A stretch of 64,000 nt of DNA from Thalassia testudinum (GCA_037157565.1 JAZHRO010000036.1:19704501-19768500), one strand, 5' to 3'; shown: positions 30,119 through 42,048, counted from the first letter of the stretch. Numbers and translations are program-made. The notes: generated by a model not told the origin, from the sequence alone.

Positions 30119-31286
30119 GTAACGGGCAATTCACCACTAGTCATAACATTCTTGATTGATTGACCTAACTTCTAACTTGTTCTGTCTCTTTGTTTTATGT
30201 TACAAGGTACATCACGAGAAGATCTTCCGCGCAATCAACCACTTCAGGGGTAAGTAAAATTTCTCTTCTTCCTTAACCACCTCCTAATCTTGGGAAGAGA
30301 AAAAGGAAAGAAATCAGTTAGGATCTACTTGCCTTATTTTCCTAGTAATCATCATTTAAATGGAAAGAGTTTCCTGATTTGCTAAATTGATTTAAAGAAG
30401 ATTGATGTTGGTGCGATTTGATTGGAGATTCCCCATCTTGATTTCCTGTATCTATTAGGGATTTGCGCTAAAATTTCTCAACATCTTGGACTACTCACTT
30501 TCTTGTTTGAGTCCAAGGTGCCATATTTGGAATCAGCTAGGGTTGAAATAGAGCCAATATAGGGTTTCCACTTTAGGGTTGTGGAGTGTTAGTACACAGT
30601 CACCTGTAATTAAGGAAATTGATCTTCCCGCATTTGTGTGCTACTCTAGCCCTTGTTTGAACTGATTCATTCAGGTGAACTCTAAAATCAAGGCTGTAAA
30701 TTCACTTGAACTCTAAAACTTGGGGTTTAATAATTTGTTGAGAACCAATTCAGGGTGATTTAGGTGCTCTGACCCAAATTTCATCCTCAACCTTAGGGCA
30801 GGTCAGGTGAAGTTGGTTCACCTTGTGAATCAACCAACCTACAAATTAGGTCACAAATTGAAATAACTTCTAAATCAAGTGAAATTCAAGGCACAATTTG
30901 GGCTAAAATTTGTAGACTTAGATCTCAATTCATACATTCCAACCTATTTGGAATCATAGTGACAAGGAAGGTAGGGCAGGGGAAACCCTGTAACCCATGG
31001 GGATGCTCTACCATGTAGGGTTCTTTGTGGGACTCTCCCTTCTTGGCTACCCAAGTAATTCTCGGATGTGTGGATTCTTGATCAAGAGGTCCATTTGCCT
31101 CAAACAACTTTAGTCATCCAAAATTTTTCGGTGCCTTGATTTGGTCCAATACACATCTAGTACCTTATCTATTCTTTAGTGCATATACACATGAGAGGTC
31201 CCTAGATCTGACCTAAAGATTTCCATTAAAGTTGATCCTTCAGGGAAATTTTGATCTAATTTGATCAATTCAATCTGATCCTGAAT
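30119..31286 (+). other. B1 leader
   Basis: 1.17 kb without a long ORF. It contains a short upstream ORF (30997-31113) in a segment also found in D1 on the other strand (52775-53040). The order of blocks (TAGGGTTTCCAC, the upstream ORF, then the acidic ORF) is the same in both. Confidence 0.65.
30997..31113 (+). CDS. Short upstream ORF in B1 leader, 38 codons
   Basis: ATG 30997 gives MGMLYHVGFFVGLSLLGYPS and ends at TAG 31111. D1 has a matching reading on the minus strand (53005 downwards, GTLYHVGVFAGLSLSGCPGNS) with GTG in place of ATG. Conservation of the peptide between two diverged elements is the only support. It is hydrophobic and of unknown function. Confidence 0.35.
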   Translation: MGMLYHVGFFVGLSLLGYPSNSRMCGFLIKRSICLKQL

Positions 31287-33060
31287 GTGATTCTACATCT
31301 TGATGTAGCACTTAATTTGGAAATGAAACTTGACAACATAGGAAAAATGTTCAAGAAACTTGAATCTCACATGAGCATCAAAGAGAAAATGATTGAGGCC
31401 ACCCTTAGACATAGAGAAGAATTTGACAAGACCTCATATCCCTTCATTGGTATTCAGGTTAATGTGTTAGAAACAACAACCCTCCTTATGAACCGTGTTG
31501 AGATGATGTTAACACAAATGATATGTGGTTCGACTTGAGATGCTCTCATATTGAAATATAGTGAATTATGGAGATTGCATAGCACAGAAGATTTACAATG
31601 TTTGACAAATCCACCACTTTGGAAAATTCACCAGGATGTCATTGAAAAGAGTGCAAATTTGCTAAATATGTTGCAACAAGCAATTGATCAAAAATACCCA
31701 TATTCCCACCCGAAAATTAATGAGACATCTTGGAACAATTTTGAGGATCAATGTAATTTCCTAGAGCTCGGGTAAGAAAATGGAGGTTGTTATGGACCCC
31801 CAACCCAAATGGATCCAGATTAAGATTTTGTGTAGAATGACATACCTGATCATGATGTGGGTTGGGCGGATCTAGTTCTAGGTGTTCTCGATTATGAGCC
31901 AGCCATAGGAAGCTATGAAGCTGGTCCATCATGCCTAGATTTCCCAAACACTTGTGATGAACTTGACTCAGAAACTCTTGAGGATATTACTCCTGCACCT
32001 TATCCTATTAAGGTATTCCTCGAGATTGATTCTTACATCCCAATAGAACCAAGTCCAGATTCTAGTGACCCAATTCCTACACTTAGCGTAGAATCTAGAT
32101 CTAAGCCTAGTTGGGATGATCATGAGGCCCAATGCGATGAGAACCACATTTTAGATATGAATTATGATTTTGGGCTTGTATTGATGATTATACCTCTCTA
32201 GACTTCTTAGAAGAATGAATTGATTTTTCGAAAGTCATACTAATTTATGATACAGAATCATAGAAATTGGAAGAGTTGGGATTTGATTGGATCTACCTTA
32301 AGTGCCTAGAACCCAAGCCTATGCCTAATAAGGGTATCCCTTTGAGCTTGAAAATTGAGACTAGGTTAGACCAATGTCAAGTTAATAATTCCATGCATCT
32401 TGATTTATTTGTGGTGAAAAACTCGATCTTAAGTCAAGTTCAAAAACTGATTGTCACAAATTCTCCGATGATTTTGCATCATATTCTGATTTTGGAGACC
32501 ATTATTTCCAAATGATTATGAGCCGATTTATGACCTTAGTATCCATGATCCATTCTTTGATTCTGATTCTGAAGTCGGTGATTTGGAACTCGAAGCAGCC
32601 CTACCTCCTATAGAGCCATTCAGAAATCAATCCTAACCTCGACCTGCCATCGGAATCAATTTCTATTCTGACTCACCTCTTTTTGATCCAGTTCCATATG
32701 ATTCACAGCCATGTTTTGACAGGGAATTAGACATTGATCAAACTGAAAACTACATTTTGTCCACCTCTAATCCCACCAGTAGGGTTCCTACATTCTCCAC
32801 AGAACCATTATCTTTTGAGGATCCTTACTCTAATCCGGCTGAACTGATTCAGCCAAACTCTCAATTCATATTTCCATACTTATTTGAGCCATAAAGTATC
32901 TGGTGGGCTCCACACCTATTGATTCACATTTTTCAACCCACTAGACTAATTGCATTTGGTTTGCATCATCAGCTTATTGATTTGAACATCCACCTGGTTG
33001 GACCAACCAGACTGCTCATCAAGGTGTTTGTTCTACAAAATTCATCCAATCTAACCACCC
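31287..33060 (+). pseudogene. B1 acidic ORF, decayed
   Basis: Frame 3 reads EMKLDNIGKMFKKLESHMSIKEKMIEATLRHREEFDKTS (31320-31430), an amphipathic, possibly coiled-coil start. After stops at 31536 and 31773 comes an acidic stretch (DYEPAIGSYEAGPS, SRSKPSWDDHEAQC, 31890-32140). A frameshift near 32200 leads to a second acidic part (32480-32890). The tail reads FGLHHQLIDLNIHLVGPTRLLIKVFV (about 32955-33035). D1 has the same first half on the minus strand (51895-52646). No gag or pol motif. It cannot be translated whole. Same type as the ORFs of A1, C2 and C3 by position, acidity and HHQL tail, not by overall sequence. Confidence 0.6.
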
Positions 33061-34015
33061 CTTCTCCTTGATCACCTTCTGCTTGGTTGAAGGCATTGAA
33101 TTTAGCGCTTAACAGGAGGCAACCCATCATTTCAAAAAACCTGAGACCCTTCTGACTCTCTTTGAGCTACATTCATATTGCACTTTAGGGTTCAGTTTAG
33201 AACAACCAATTCCACCTACTATACTTGTATCAGAGCTTGAAATTGTTCGCAATAGTCATCCTGACCCATTCACCCACCCTTATACTCTGTTCTAACTTTT
33301 GAACTAAGCTGAATTCATACCCACCTGGTTTACAATGAGGACATTGCAAAACTTAGGCATCGAAGGCGTATTAAAGTGCAAAAAAAATGGGAAATTCAAT
33401 TCTTTGATGGGTTCTCACAAAAAAAATACATATTGAAAAAAGAAAATGGAGAAAGGGGAGCAAAATTTTATGAATTGATTGAAAAATCTTTCTTAAGGAG
33501 GAAAAGAGGAGGAAATACAAAAAAATGTCAAAGGAGCAAAATCAGAAAAAATTGATAGTCTTAGCAATTGATTATGGGATCTACTTAAGTTCTAGACCAA
33601 AGAAAAATAAGTATTAAGTCCTGAAGTGCTAGAGACAAGGAGATAAGTAAGAGTACTGACCTTAGGCCTCTTGGGCCTATTCTAGGGCTTAAACACTCAT
33701 GTATTTGTTAAGATCCTGATTAGTCCTCAAGAGGTTGAGGAAAGTACGAAGCTGTTGTATTAAGTCTAAGGCTTAAGGATTACTCGACCTCGTTGCGTGT
33801 CCTTTGGTTTGCGGGACTTGGTAACCTAAGCACCCAAAAATCACACACCAGTCTAGTTCAGTGTGCTTAATGAAGAAAAATGCCAAAAGTGTTCTATTCT
33901 GAAAAGGTTTTTTTTTAAAGATCTGGCTCAGGAGCGGCTTGAAGAAACAAGTTGATTGGACATGTTCCCGGCATGGTGAGGTCAAATGAAAAATACTCCC
34001 CTTGAAGATGCATAA
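33061..34015 (+). other. B1 3' untranslated region, first part
   Basis: It starts with AGCGCTTAACAGGAGGCAACCC (33104-33125), a version of the GGGAGGCAACCC block of Athila-type elements, then the internal PPT-like motif at 33334-33368 (ATGAGGACATTG, then TTAGGCATCGAAGG). It continues with DNA shared with C1 (12850-13320). It breaks near 34015 at C2 and resumes at 39491. Confidence 0.7.
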
Positions 34016-34562
34016 TAGAATATGGGACATTAAAACCAAGGGCTTGAATTGATAATCTCTCATGCATTTGAAAAATTCAAAAACATTTTTTCGGTGTATG
34101 CACACTTTTTTATTTCGTTGCACCGAAGCATGCATATAACACTTTTTAGGTCTTGGAACCACTAGGACAATAACCCTCTTACTGTTGGATTCTAAAGTGT
34201 TTAGAATTCAAGATCAAAGGTTTTGTAACTCTATGGAGGGGGATACCTTGTCATGAATTTTTTAGGGTAGTTAAGAAGCACCGCGAAAGCACAACTTCAA
34301 AGGAAGGCTAAGGCCTACTTGCATCCCTTGATCTTCCATCCTTGGAGTACTCTACCATTTGAACTTCAAGGAAGAGCACCTAAGTTCCAACTAAGTTTTC
34401 TTAGGCATATTGTGGGTCAACAAGTAGGCACACAACTGTTTGGATAACTTGTTTTGTCACCTACAACTAGACTTAAATCTCAAAAGCTTTAACTGATTAA
34501 GGTCATAAAAAAGTCCTTTGATTTGTGTTTGCTTGTGAAATCTGACTCTGGTGTGAGTTAGA
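34016..34562 (+). other. C2 leader remnant
   Basis: 547 bases, AT-rich, with no ORF or known motif beyond its position directly before the ORF start. I see nothing else in it. Confidence 0.5.
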
Positions 34563-36509
34563 ATGGACAATGTTGACTTCCATCCTTTTACTTCTTGCGC
34601 ACACCCTTACCCCAACTCTACAATCTTCGATCCCATATGCCAAGATGGTCCATTCTTTGATGGACATAATGACAGTAATCGGGATCCTTTTTACTCCTAC
34701 TATAAGAGTATTGGCTTGGTTAAGCCCCAAATCAGTGAGCAAAACCTAGGAGCGGGATTTTCCTTGCTCAATAACCCATAAAACATAGAAACACCCAACC
34801 CACCCACCCTGAATGATTGTAATGGCTGGACAGAAACTCCTAGGTACTATAAGCCTAAGCCTAACTTCTCTCCTAATAATAATGATGACCTCTCCACTGT
34901 GAAGATGGAAATACAAAAAATGAAAGACGAAATAATCAAATTATTAGGAGAATCTTTGAGAGCAAGCCAACAAGAAAAAGAAGTCATTAGCCACCCAACC
35001 TACCCCATTAAAGATGACTTGCACTCCTCTATGCTAAAAACACCTCCCGTGGGAGAGCCACACCCTAAGTTGGGGAATTTTGGGGATTGTGTAAGGGAGA
35101 ATCGCTACTTTTCAAGGATTGATTTTGAAACCTCCCCGCTAGATGATATTTCCTTGAGAGGTCCATGCATTAAGTGGGAGGACGATAATATGGATCAAAG
35201 TAGCTACCATTTGGATGAAGAAAGGTGGCAACTAGAAGATGATGATCATGTTGAGTATCCACCTGAATTATATTGGAGCCAGAAGAAGGGAATGATGGTA
35301 CGATTGGAAGACCTCGACCCAAGTGACAATATTTTCGTGACATTTGATGAAGTGGGTCAAAGTGAAGTTGTTAATCCCACCCTACCTTCTGATCACGAGA
35401 TGGAACTCAAGCCCACCCTTAGGGAACCTAGCCATGAAGAAATTCACCTATTTGAGGAGTCTAATGTTACCAGTGTGAACCATTTACCCTAGATAGAGTG
35501 CCCTAGGGGACTTGTTAAGATTTTAGATAATTCTAAACCTCGGATACATGATGAATTGTATGATGAGGAGAAGGATGAATTATATGAGGAACCTACATTC
35601 AAGATCCGGAGTGACACTAAGGGTGATTATGTCTTATTTGAAGAATTAGCCCCTGAGGATGTCACAGATTTGATCAACATAGGTTTCCTTTGTGCTCCTA
35701 TTGATGATATCCCTCCTCATGATGAAATATTGGAAAATGTGGAAGCAACTTCTGATATTTATGTGCATTCACATATAGACTCCAGGGAGGAATTGAGTAA
35801 AGAACAAGAACCCGGGGATGAGATTGATAGGGTAATCCCTAAATCTGTTGCTTCCAACTTGCCTTCATTTGATTCAAAGTCATCCTTTGATTTGCCTATG
35901 TCTGAAGGTAAAATTTTGACTCCATACCTTGAAATGATCATTGATGAAGTGTAGGAGGATACTTGTGATAGTACAAGGGATGCTAGGGATGCGATTGAGG
36001 AATTAGGAAGGTTGCTAGGAATGGACACTAAGCCGATTAGACCCAACCTAGATCTTATGGCCATCCCGCAACCTTGAAACTTGGACACCCTAGACAATCC
36101 CTAGCTTAAAGACATGCTCACTACTATTTTGACCGAGGGGCTTAACAGACCAATATTTCCTATATTGAGGTATCGGGTGTGGATTGATGCTTTCTATGGT
36201 CAGTCTATCACCCTGGGGGTCTATCTCTGCACCATTCCTTCCCCATCCCTTTTGGAGGATCCTGGTCATCCTCCTCCTACCCCTTTAAAGGTCGCTATTC
36301 CAGTATATCCTTTAGAACCTCCTCCATTGACCTGGGATGATTTCATTCCCATCTTGGTTGGGTGAGCATTTGCTATCGAGATTCATCATTAGCTCACCAA
36401 CATCCTAGGTTACTTGCTTTCTAGGCCAGCATTACTTTGATCATTGTTAGGGCCTATTTCTTTGATTTTGGAACTTGACCTGCAGGTTCTTTGGCTACTT
36501 GGCTGCTAA
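34563..36509 (+). pseudogene. C2 acidic ORF (homologue of C3 ORF), interrupted
   Basis: All in one frame: ATG 34563 (MDNVDFHPFTSCAHPYPNS), TAA 34779, then TPNPPTLNDCNGWTETPR, a Lys/Glu-rich probable coiled coil (34905-35000), YPPELYWSQKK (35256-35288) and a very acidic middle. Stops follow at 35490 and 35952 (TAG) and several near 36075-36105. The end reads LRYRVWIDAFYGQ, HPPPTPLKV, then IHH-stop-LTNILGYLLSRPALL (36380-36440) and TAA at 36507. C3 has TPNPPTLHD, YPPKLYWSQKQ, VWIDACTFT and LHHQLANIRGCLFSRPALL in the same order. About 630 codons without stops. Reading HHQL through the TAG shows a CAG to TAG change. No known domain recognised. Confidence 0.7.
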
Positions 36510-37797
36510 CAAAATAACGGTAACCCAACTCTGACCCAGGTAATATCCTTCTATGCAATAGGGACATTGCAGATTTTAGGTGTGGGGGAGGTGTACTTGG
36601 GGATATACATAGCATTTATACATAGTGCATTAATGCATTTAGTTAAAACATTCTGCATTGCAAACATTTGCATTGATAAAAAGAGGAAGAAGAAGAAGAA
36701 AAATTGCATTTAGGCCTATAATTACATTGAGCTTAACTAGCTGGGCCCTACATTCTTTGGTATAAGACCAGAACTTTAGGTTAGACTAAGTTGACTCTAG
36801 GTGTTTGACTTTAGAAGCTAAGTTGAGCTTCTAGCTTTAGACCCTTAGAGTCCTTTGTGGACTTAGAAACTTAAGTAGGAGTTAAGTTGCAGACCATTCC
36901 TCAAGAGGTTGAGGAAGGAAAGCTAGGGGTTGAGTTAAAGGCGGGGTAGTACTTGGTGTCTTTTTCTACCTTTTGGTTTACAGGTCCTCATAACCTAAGC
37001 ATCCACATTTCACATGCACTTGGTCTTGTGTAAATAATGATCACCTTAATTCCTTTCTTGGAGAAAATTTGATTCTCTTAGTGCTGACTTAGGAAAAGCT
37101 TGAAATCACAACTTGATTGAACGAGTTCCTACCATAGGAGAGGTGGAGTGTATACTCACCTTGATGATGCAATGATAACATGTCACCTCGTCGGCGCTTG
37201 TCTCTTAGGATATTCATCCTATTGGAGTCATGTAAGCGCATTGTGCGGTTTAGGTACCATGGGTGGCCCTATCTCAAAGTGCCGATTGCCACAGGCCTGA
37301 ATTCACTTAAGAAATCCATGGGAGATACTATCTTGAAGTGTCGATTGCTAGGAGTTCTTGGGGTCGCTATGGACAGTGCTATCTTGAAGCATCAAAAGCT
37401 AGGGACCCTTCGAGGATTGGTGACGGGAATAATGAATCTGACACACACCGTGTTGATAGCTGATCCAAGGTTAGATTTAGAGTAATTAAACAAAAATATA
37501 TATATTACAAAAAAAAAGAATCCTCTTACTCTCTTTCTAGGTTAGCAATCATACCAACCTCAAATAAATTAGACCAATGGACATGCACGGATGCTTTAAT
37601 CTCTGGGATCAATAAACCTTAGGGTAGAGGTAGAAATCAGGGAAGCCTGTGCCTGCAACTTGTACTTAACCGACCTAGTCTGTAACTCAACAACTACTTG
37701 GGTACCTTATGATCTAGGGTTAGATGGTTCAACCTAATTTCTATGAAAAGGTCAATTGAGTTAGCTTGGATAACTTGGAGTGTCAAATCATGCTTGA
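36510..37797 (+). other. C2 3' untranslated region
   Basis: Internal PPT-like motif at 36558-36591 (ATAGGGACATTGC, then TTAGGTGTGGGGGAGG), a CTT/GAA-rich patch near 36680, DNA shared with C1 and B1, and the three-copy repeat at 37255-37409. No gene. Confidence 0.7.
37255..37409 (+). repeat. Three-copy repeat in C2 3' region
   Basis: Cores begin at 37255, 37315 and 37366 and share CCATGGG, CTATCTTGAAG and TCGATTGC. Counterparts lie at 13396-13541 and 39551-39702. Confidence 0.6.
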
Positions 37798-37834
37798 ATT
37801 TGCTAGGGACTAGCAAAAACTAGGCATGGGGGTA
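37798..37834 (+). promoter_or_regulatory. Hairpin plus polypurine tract (C2)
   Basis: TTTGCTAGGGACTAGCAAA (37798-37816), then AAACTAGGCATGGGGGTA. The LTR starts two bases later with TGATTAGCC. Confidence 0.83.
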
Positions 37835-37836
37835 TT

Positions 37837-39490
37837 TGATTAGCCCACAATTGTGGGCTATTTAAGTATATGAATGCATAGACATTAAGATATCTTTAAC
37901 AATGAGCTAGCATGAATTAGGATGTAAATAAATTAATTCATACATTCAGCTTAATTGCATAATTCATGCATTGAATTCATATCTAAATACATTTAGAATT
38001 AACTTAGAATTGCATGTATTTGATTAGTTAACCAATTAGGAGCATTACATGCATTATTTTAATTTAACATAGAAGTTAAGGGTTTGTGCATAAATAATCC
38101 TAATATTTTATTATTTTATTCTTCTTCTTCTTCCACAGGTAACAACTTCGCTTCCTCCTCCTCAACCCTTTCACTCCTCACAGTTGCTGGCATTCACTCG
38201 ACGGGAAGAGTGGATCTGCTCCCGCCTCTTTGGATTTCAAATCTGTTGGCTACAGCTACAAGAGGGAGGAGGAGACAACAGTGTTGCTGTAGGCCTCCAC
38301 CTCTATTCATCACTATGTAGAGAGTTGACCTCTCATCCACTCCACCACCACCGGCCTCAACCATGGCAATGAACCTCCACCACCGTGGGTGTGTAGCATG
38401 ACAGGCTACACCGTCGCCTGGAGCTCGCTTGCATTACCGTGAGCACCTCAGCGTGCTACCACTACCTTTCTCTCTGTGTGCATCTCCATGCTACACCTCC
38501 GCCAATGAGCAACAGTGCGGGTTCTCCATGCACATCCACCATGCATGCAACATCGACCATAGCTCGTGTGCGTAAGCCCCACCGTGTACATCAACTACGC
38601 GTAGCCACCAACCACACCACCGGGCACTCCTGCCTACTTCCCCTCATCGACCTCCCATGCATGGCTAGCAACATGCTCGCACACACCGTCCAGCAGCATG
38701 CGTTTCCCCTTGTTGAGCTCCCACGCATGGTCTGAACCGTGCCCGCATGCCACCCTCCTCGTGCCTCTTTGCTCGAGCATTGTACATCTTCTTCCCCAAA
38801 AAGAACCCATCACCGCATGCCACTCTCCTCCACACAGCCGCCTCATCTAGCCTCGAAGCTTCGCGCCATCGATGCCAACGAACTCCCCTCGACCTCACAA
38901 GCTCAGCCACACCCTCTGAAGGCCGACAGTAGCTTGCGCCCACAGGCGAGCTGCCGCCACCATCGCCAGCCTTCCTCGTCACCAGTGAGACCACCGATGG
39001 CCGTTTGACGGACCGTCACCGGCCACGTGTAGCCCTTATCGCGGCCAACCACCCCCGAGCTCTGCACACCAGATCACGGCCTCCTCTTCGCGCATGCACA
39101 AAGGAAGCAAATGCTCTATTTTATGTTATATTAATCTTTGCATTCACATGCCATTTCCACTCTTTTTATTTTGAATTTATTAATTAAATATTATGGCTAA
39201 TTTATGCAAGTGACCTCCCTCTTTCTCATAAATGCCATTTCAGCATGATCTCTTGTTGTTGTCTTAATCTGAAGGTGGATTTGGCTTGATTTCTTGACAA
39301 AATTAATAGTGAACATTAGTTTTTGACCCTTGCAAGTTTGTAATAGCTAGTGCCTCTCTGTGGATACGACCCACTCTCTTGAGTGGTTTATTTTAATTCA
39401 ATACTTTGATTAGTCGATTTTCCACCACTTAGAAATACAAATGACAAATCATTTTAATTATCATCTTGCTAAGTGAAAATCGACTTGTCA
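37837..39490 (+). repeat. C2 3' LTR (family F3)
   Basis: It starts TGAT followed by a perfect 20-bp palindrome (37841-37860). The middle is C-rich (38140-39110), with short proline/serine/histidine-rich frames that are not genes. U5 has CTCTCTGTGGATACGACCC (39353-39371). It ends CTAAGTGAAAATCGACTTGTCA, as in C3. Confidence 0.82.
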
Positions 39491-40112
39491 AATCCTCAAG
39501 GATATCTAAATATCCTACCAGGGGCATATAAGCACCTTGTGCTGGTTCAGGTGCCATGGGTAGGATTATCTCGAAATGTCGATTGCAAGGGCTTGAATTT
39601 AGCTATAGAACGCCATGGGTGGAACTATCTTGAAGTGTCAAAATCCAGGGTTCTAGGGGTTGCCATGGGTGGTGTTATCACAAAGCATCGAAAGCCAAGG
39701 ACCCTTCGAGGATTGATGGTGGCGACAAGGAATCCGATATAGATCGTGTTTAGGGCCAATTCGATGTTGGATTTAGGGGAATATAAAAAGAAAAGTAAAA
39801 AAAACTTTCAAAATAAATATCCCTCTCTATCTCTCTTACCTAAAATGCATTGGCAAACTGAACCTGGACTTGCTACATTTATGTACGGGTGCTTTAACTG
39901 CAAGGGTCAACGAACCTCTAGGTAGTCTTTATGGGCCTTAGAAACCTTTATGGTAGACCCAAGGCTAAAGCTGGTGAGGTCTGGATCTTGGTTGGTACTT
40001 GAGTACCTTTGGGCTTATTGTTGGTATTCTGATATGATTTCTAGAGAAATGGCACAAACAGGCATCTGAACATCAAAAACATGGTCTAGAGATCTAGTTC
40101 TTTCCACAGGAT
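39491..40112 (+). other. B1 3' untranslated region, second part
   Basis: It continues B1 after C2 and aligns with C1 13350-13950. It holds the three-copy repeat at 39551-39702 (GCCATGGGTGG cores at 39551, 39611, 39661). No gene. Confidence 0.75.
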
Positions 40113-40148
40113 TTTGCTAGGGACTAGCAAACGTTAGGCATGGTGGTA
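40113..40148 (+). promoter_or_regulatory. Hairpin plus polypurine tract (B1)
   Basis: TTTGCTAGGGACTAGCAAA (40113-40131), then CGTTAGGCATGGTGGTA; one T interrupts the G-run. Confidence 0.82.
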
Positions 40149-42020
40149 TGATCGTAACACCATCATTCATCATAACTAACTTGAATTAGTCGGAATTAGA
40201 AGATAATTTCCCTAAATGATTGCCTAAGGACCATAATTCCACTTTGTTATGAATTAAGAAGATAAGAAAACAGGGTTAATTCTGTTGTTTTAACAGCACA
40301 TAACAAATGTAGATTAACCTTGTGGTTGCTCAAGGGTTAATTGAAGGTCAAATAAACATAAAAGACCAAGAAGTGGGTTCGCGCTGATTGAATCAGGGTT
40401 TTACGCATTTTAAGGATGAGAACAAGACTGAAAACCCTAATTATCAATACCACTTAAATTGGAAAGGTTTTAGTCAGAAAAAAAATCAAACTAAACCTCC
40501 TAAAATTTACGAAAAAATATTCTAAGAGGTTTGGTGCCTTTGGTTTGACCATCCAAATCCATGTTGACCTAGAATATAGATTCAGATTTCAAATGGGAAT
40601 TTACCCAGACAAATGTGGTCAAAACTCAAATCCAAGTTCACCATTAACTTACTTGGGTACAAATTAGGTTAATACCAAAATTTGATCCCAATCAGAGTCC
40701 ATCTTGACTTAGTTTGCAATTTAGCCCTTGAAAACTCTTTCTCTCACTCAAGCCTTAGGTTTCAAGTTTCTCACAAAAAGGCCCCTAACTTTCACATCGT
40801 TTTTGCAAATAAGTCGTTGTCACCATTGGAAGTGTGAACAAACCTCAAACCCAAATCACTGAACATCAATAAAGGATTCCTCCTTGATTTGTTAAGCAAA
40901 TCCCTTTAAAATTGCAAGGATTGTTGATTAGGAGATTCCCTACACAATGATCCATCTCACGAGGCTTGATTTGATTTCATCACCATAGCAAACTCAAAAG
41001 ATTCAAGCCCAAAAGTTGGTTCTGGCACTTGCCAAATGAAGCTTTCTTGTCTTCTTTGATCTCGAATCTGAGCTCTATAAAAACCCCATGAACTTCCCTA
41101 AATAATTTGAGCCCAGTTTCAAGATAAATCTACCCCTTCTTCGTCTCCTCCATCCACCTCTGTAGCAGCAATTTCATCCTCAATCCCCTGCAACTATGCA
41201 TGAAGGCAGCGAAGGAAGAGGGCACTTTTTAGTGCCACATCATAGGAAGAAAATCCAGAGGGTCATATAAATTGAATTCATTGCATACGCTTATTGCCTC
41301 TCACACAGTGGGTGAGGTCCCCTTACACTCACCTCACTCCTCACTCCTCACCTGCAATCACGCCGATTTGGACACTATGCTCTGGATCTAATTATAGACT
41401 TGATTACCTGATTCTAACTTAGTTCTGGAATTGAGAGAGAGAAGAGGAATTTTGAGGAGGCAGGGGGGAGGTTTTTGCACTGTTGCTCCTTGAAGTGCAT
41501 GCCAACAGTTAGCGAGTTTTAGAGGTTTGTGCTTTGGCTGTTATGCTTGATAAGTTAAGGTGTTTACCTTACATGCCCAACGTCTGATTGTGACCTTGAT
41601 TTGAGTTACTGTGGAATTATTTAGTATTGTGCTGACGTGGCAAGTGGTTTGAAGTACTATTGAAACATTGGAATTACTGTTAGTGTTGGGATTCATGCGT
41701 AATTATGGATTTAATTGGTGATTTAAATCACAATTTTTATCTTCATTTATATTCTTTTTGTCCCATCAATTCTACGATATAATTTGCTACTAATTGAATA
41801 TCTTTTTTAGTAGATTATTTCTTCATTGCATATCATTCTTGTGATTAATTATTGTCAATATTTATTGTTGTGACTAGTGTTTGAATTCCATACTTACTCC
41901 TTACGAACGACCTTTGAACTCACAATTTTTCAAGCATTATAAATTTAAATGTCATATCAATTTTCATCGTTATATTATGACGTGATATTTTCCTAGATAT
42001 GGCGATTTTCGACAGCAATA
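40149..42020 (+). repeat. B1 3' LTR (family F2)
   Basis: It starts TGATCGTAACACCATCA and ends GACAGCAATA, then TSD ACTAG. It is shorter than the 5' LTR because about 370 bases near 41160 are absent. TATA-like CTATAAAAACC near 41076. The tip inverted repeat has one mismatch. Confidence 0.86.
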
Positions 42021-42046
42021 ACTAGTAAAACTTAGGCATGGGGGTA
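42021..42046 (+). promoter_or_regulatory. C1 polypurine tract and right arm of its hairpin
   Basis: ACTAGTAAAAC (right arm plus TSD copy) is followed by TTAGGCATGGGGGTA. Joined to 13947-13957 across B1, TTTTACTCG-GGA-CTAGTAAAA forms a stem with one mismatch. The G-C pair of other copies is an A-T pair here. Confidence 0.75.
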
Positions 42047-42048
42047 TT

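Larger units (their letters stand above)
34016..39490 (+). mobile_element. C2: 5'-truncated non-autonomous element (family F3)
   Basis: The right end is a full LTR (37837-39490, ending GACTTGTCA like C3's GACCGTCA). The left part has leader-like DNA and an ORF homologous to that of C3, but no 5' LTR or PBS. By comparison with C1 (13320-13350), about 25 bases of B1 are also missing at the left junction, so a deletion removed the 5' LTR, PBS and target copy. The left boundary is approximate. Confidence 0.78.
13963..42020 (+). mobile_element. B1: non-autonomous LTR element (family F2) carrying nested insertions
   Basis: The 5' LTR starts at 13963 and the 3' LTR ends at 42020. The flanking bases are ACTAG on both sides (13958-13962, 42021-42025). 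The target is the hairpin before C1's PPT. Removing B2 with A2 (15728-29610) and C2 (34016-39490) leaves an element of about 8.7 kb with LTRs near 2.2 and 1.9 kb, a tRNA-Asp-like PBS, a leader, an acidic ORF and a PPT, but no gag-pol. A likely enzyme source is an F2 element such as B3. Confidence 0.88.

Noticed and set aside
37255..37409. CRISPR-like or satellite array
   Set aside because: Only three imperfect units, plant context, same place in three retroelements; part of the 3' region.
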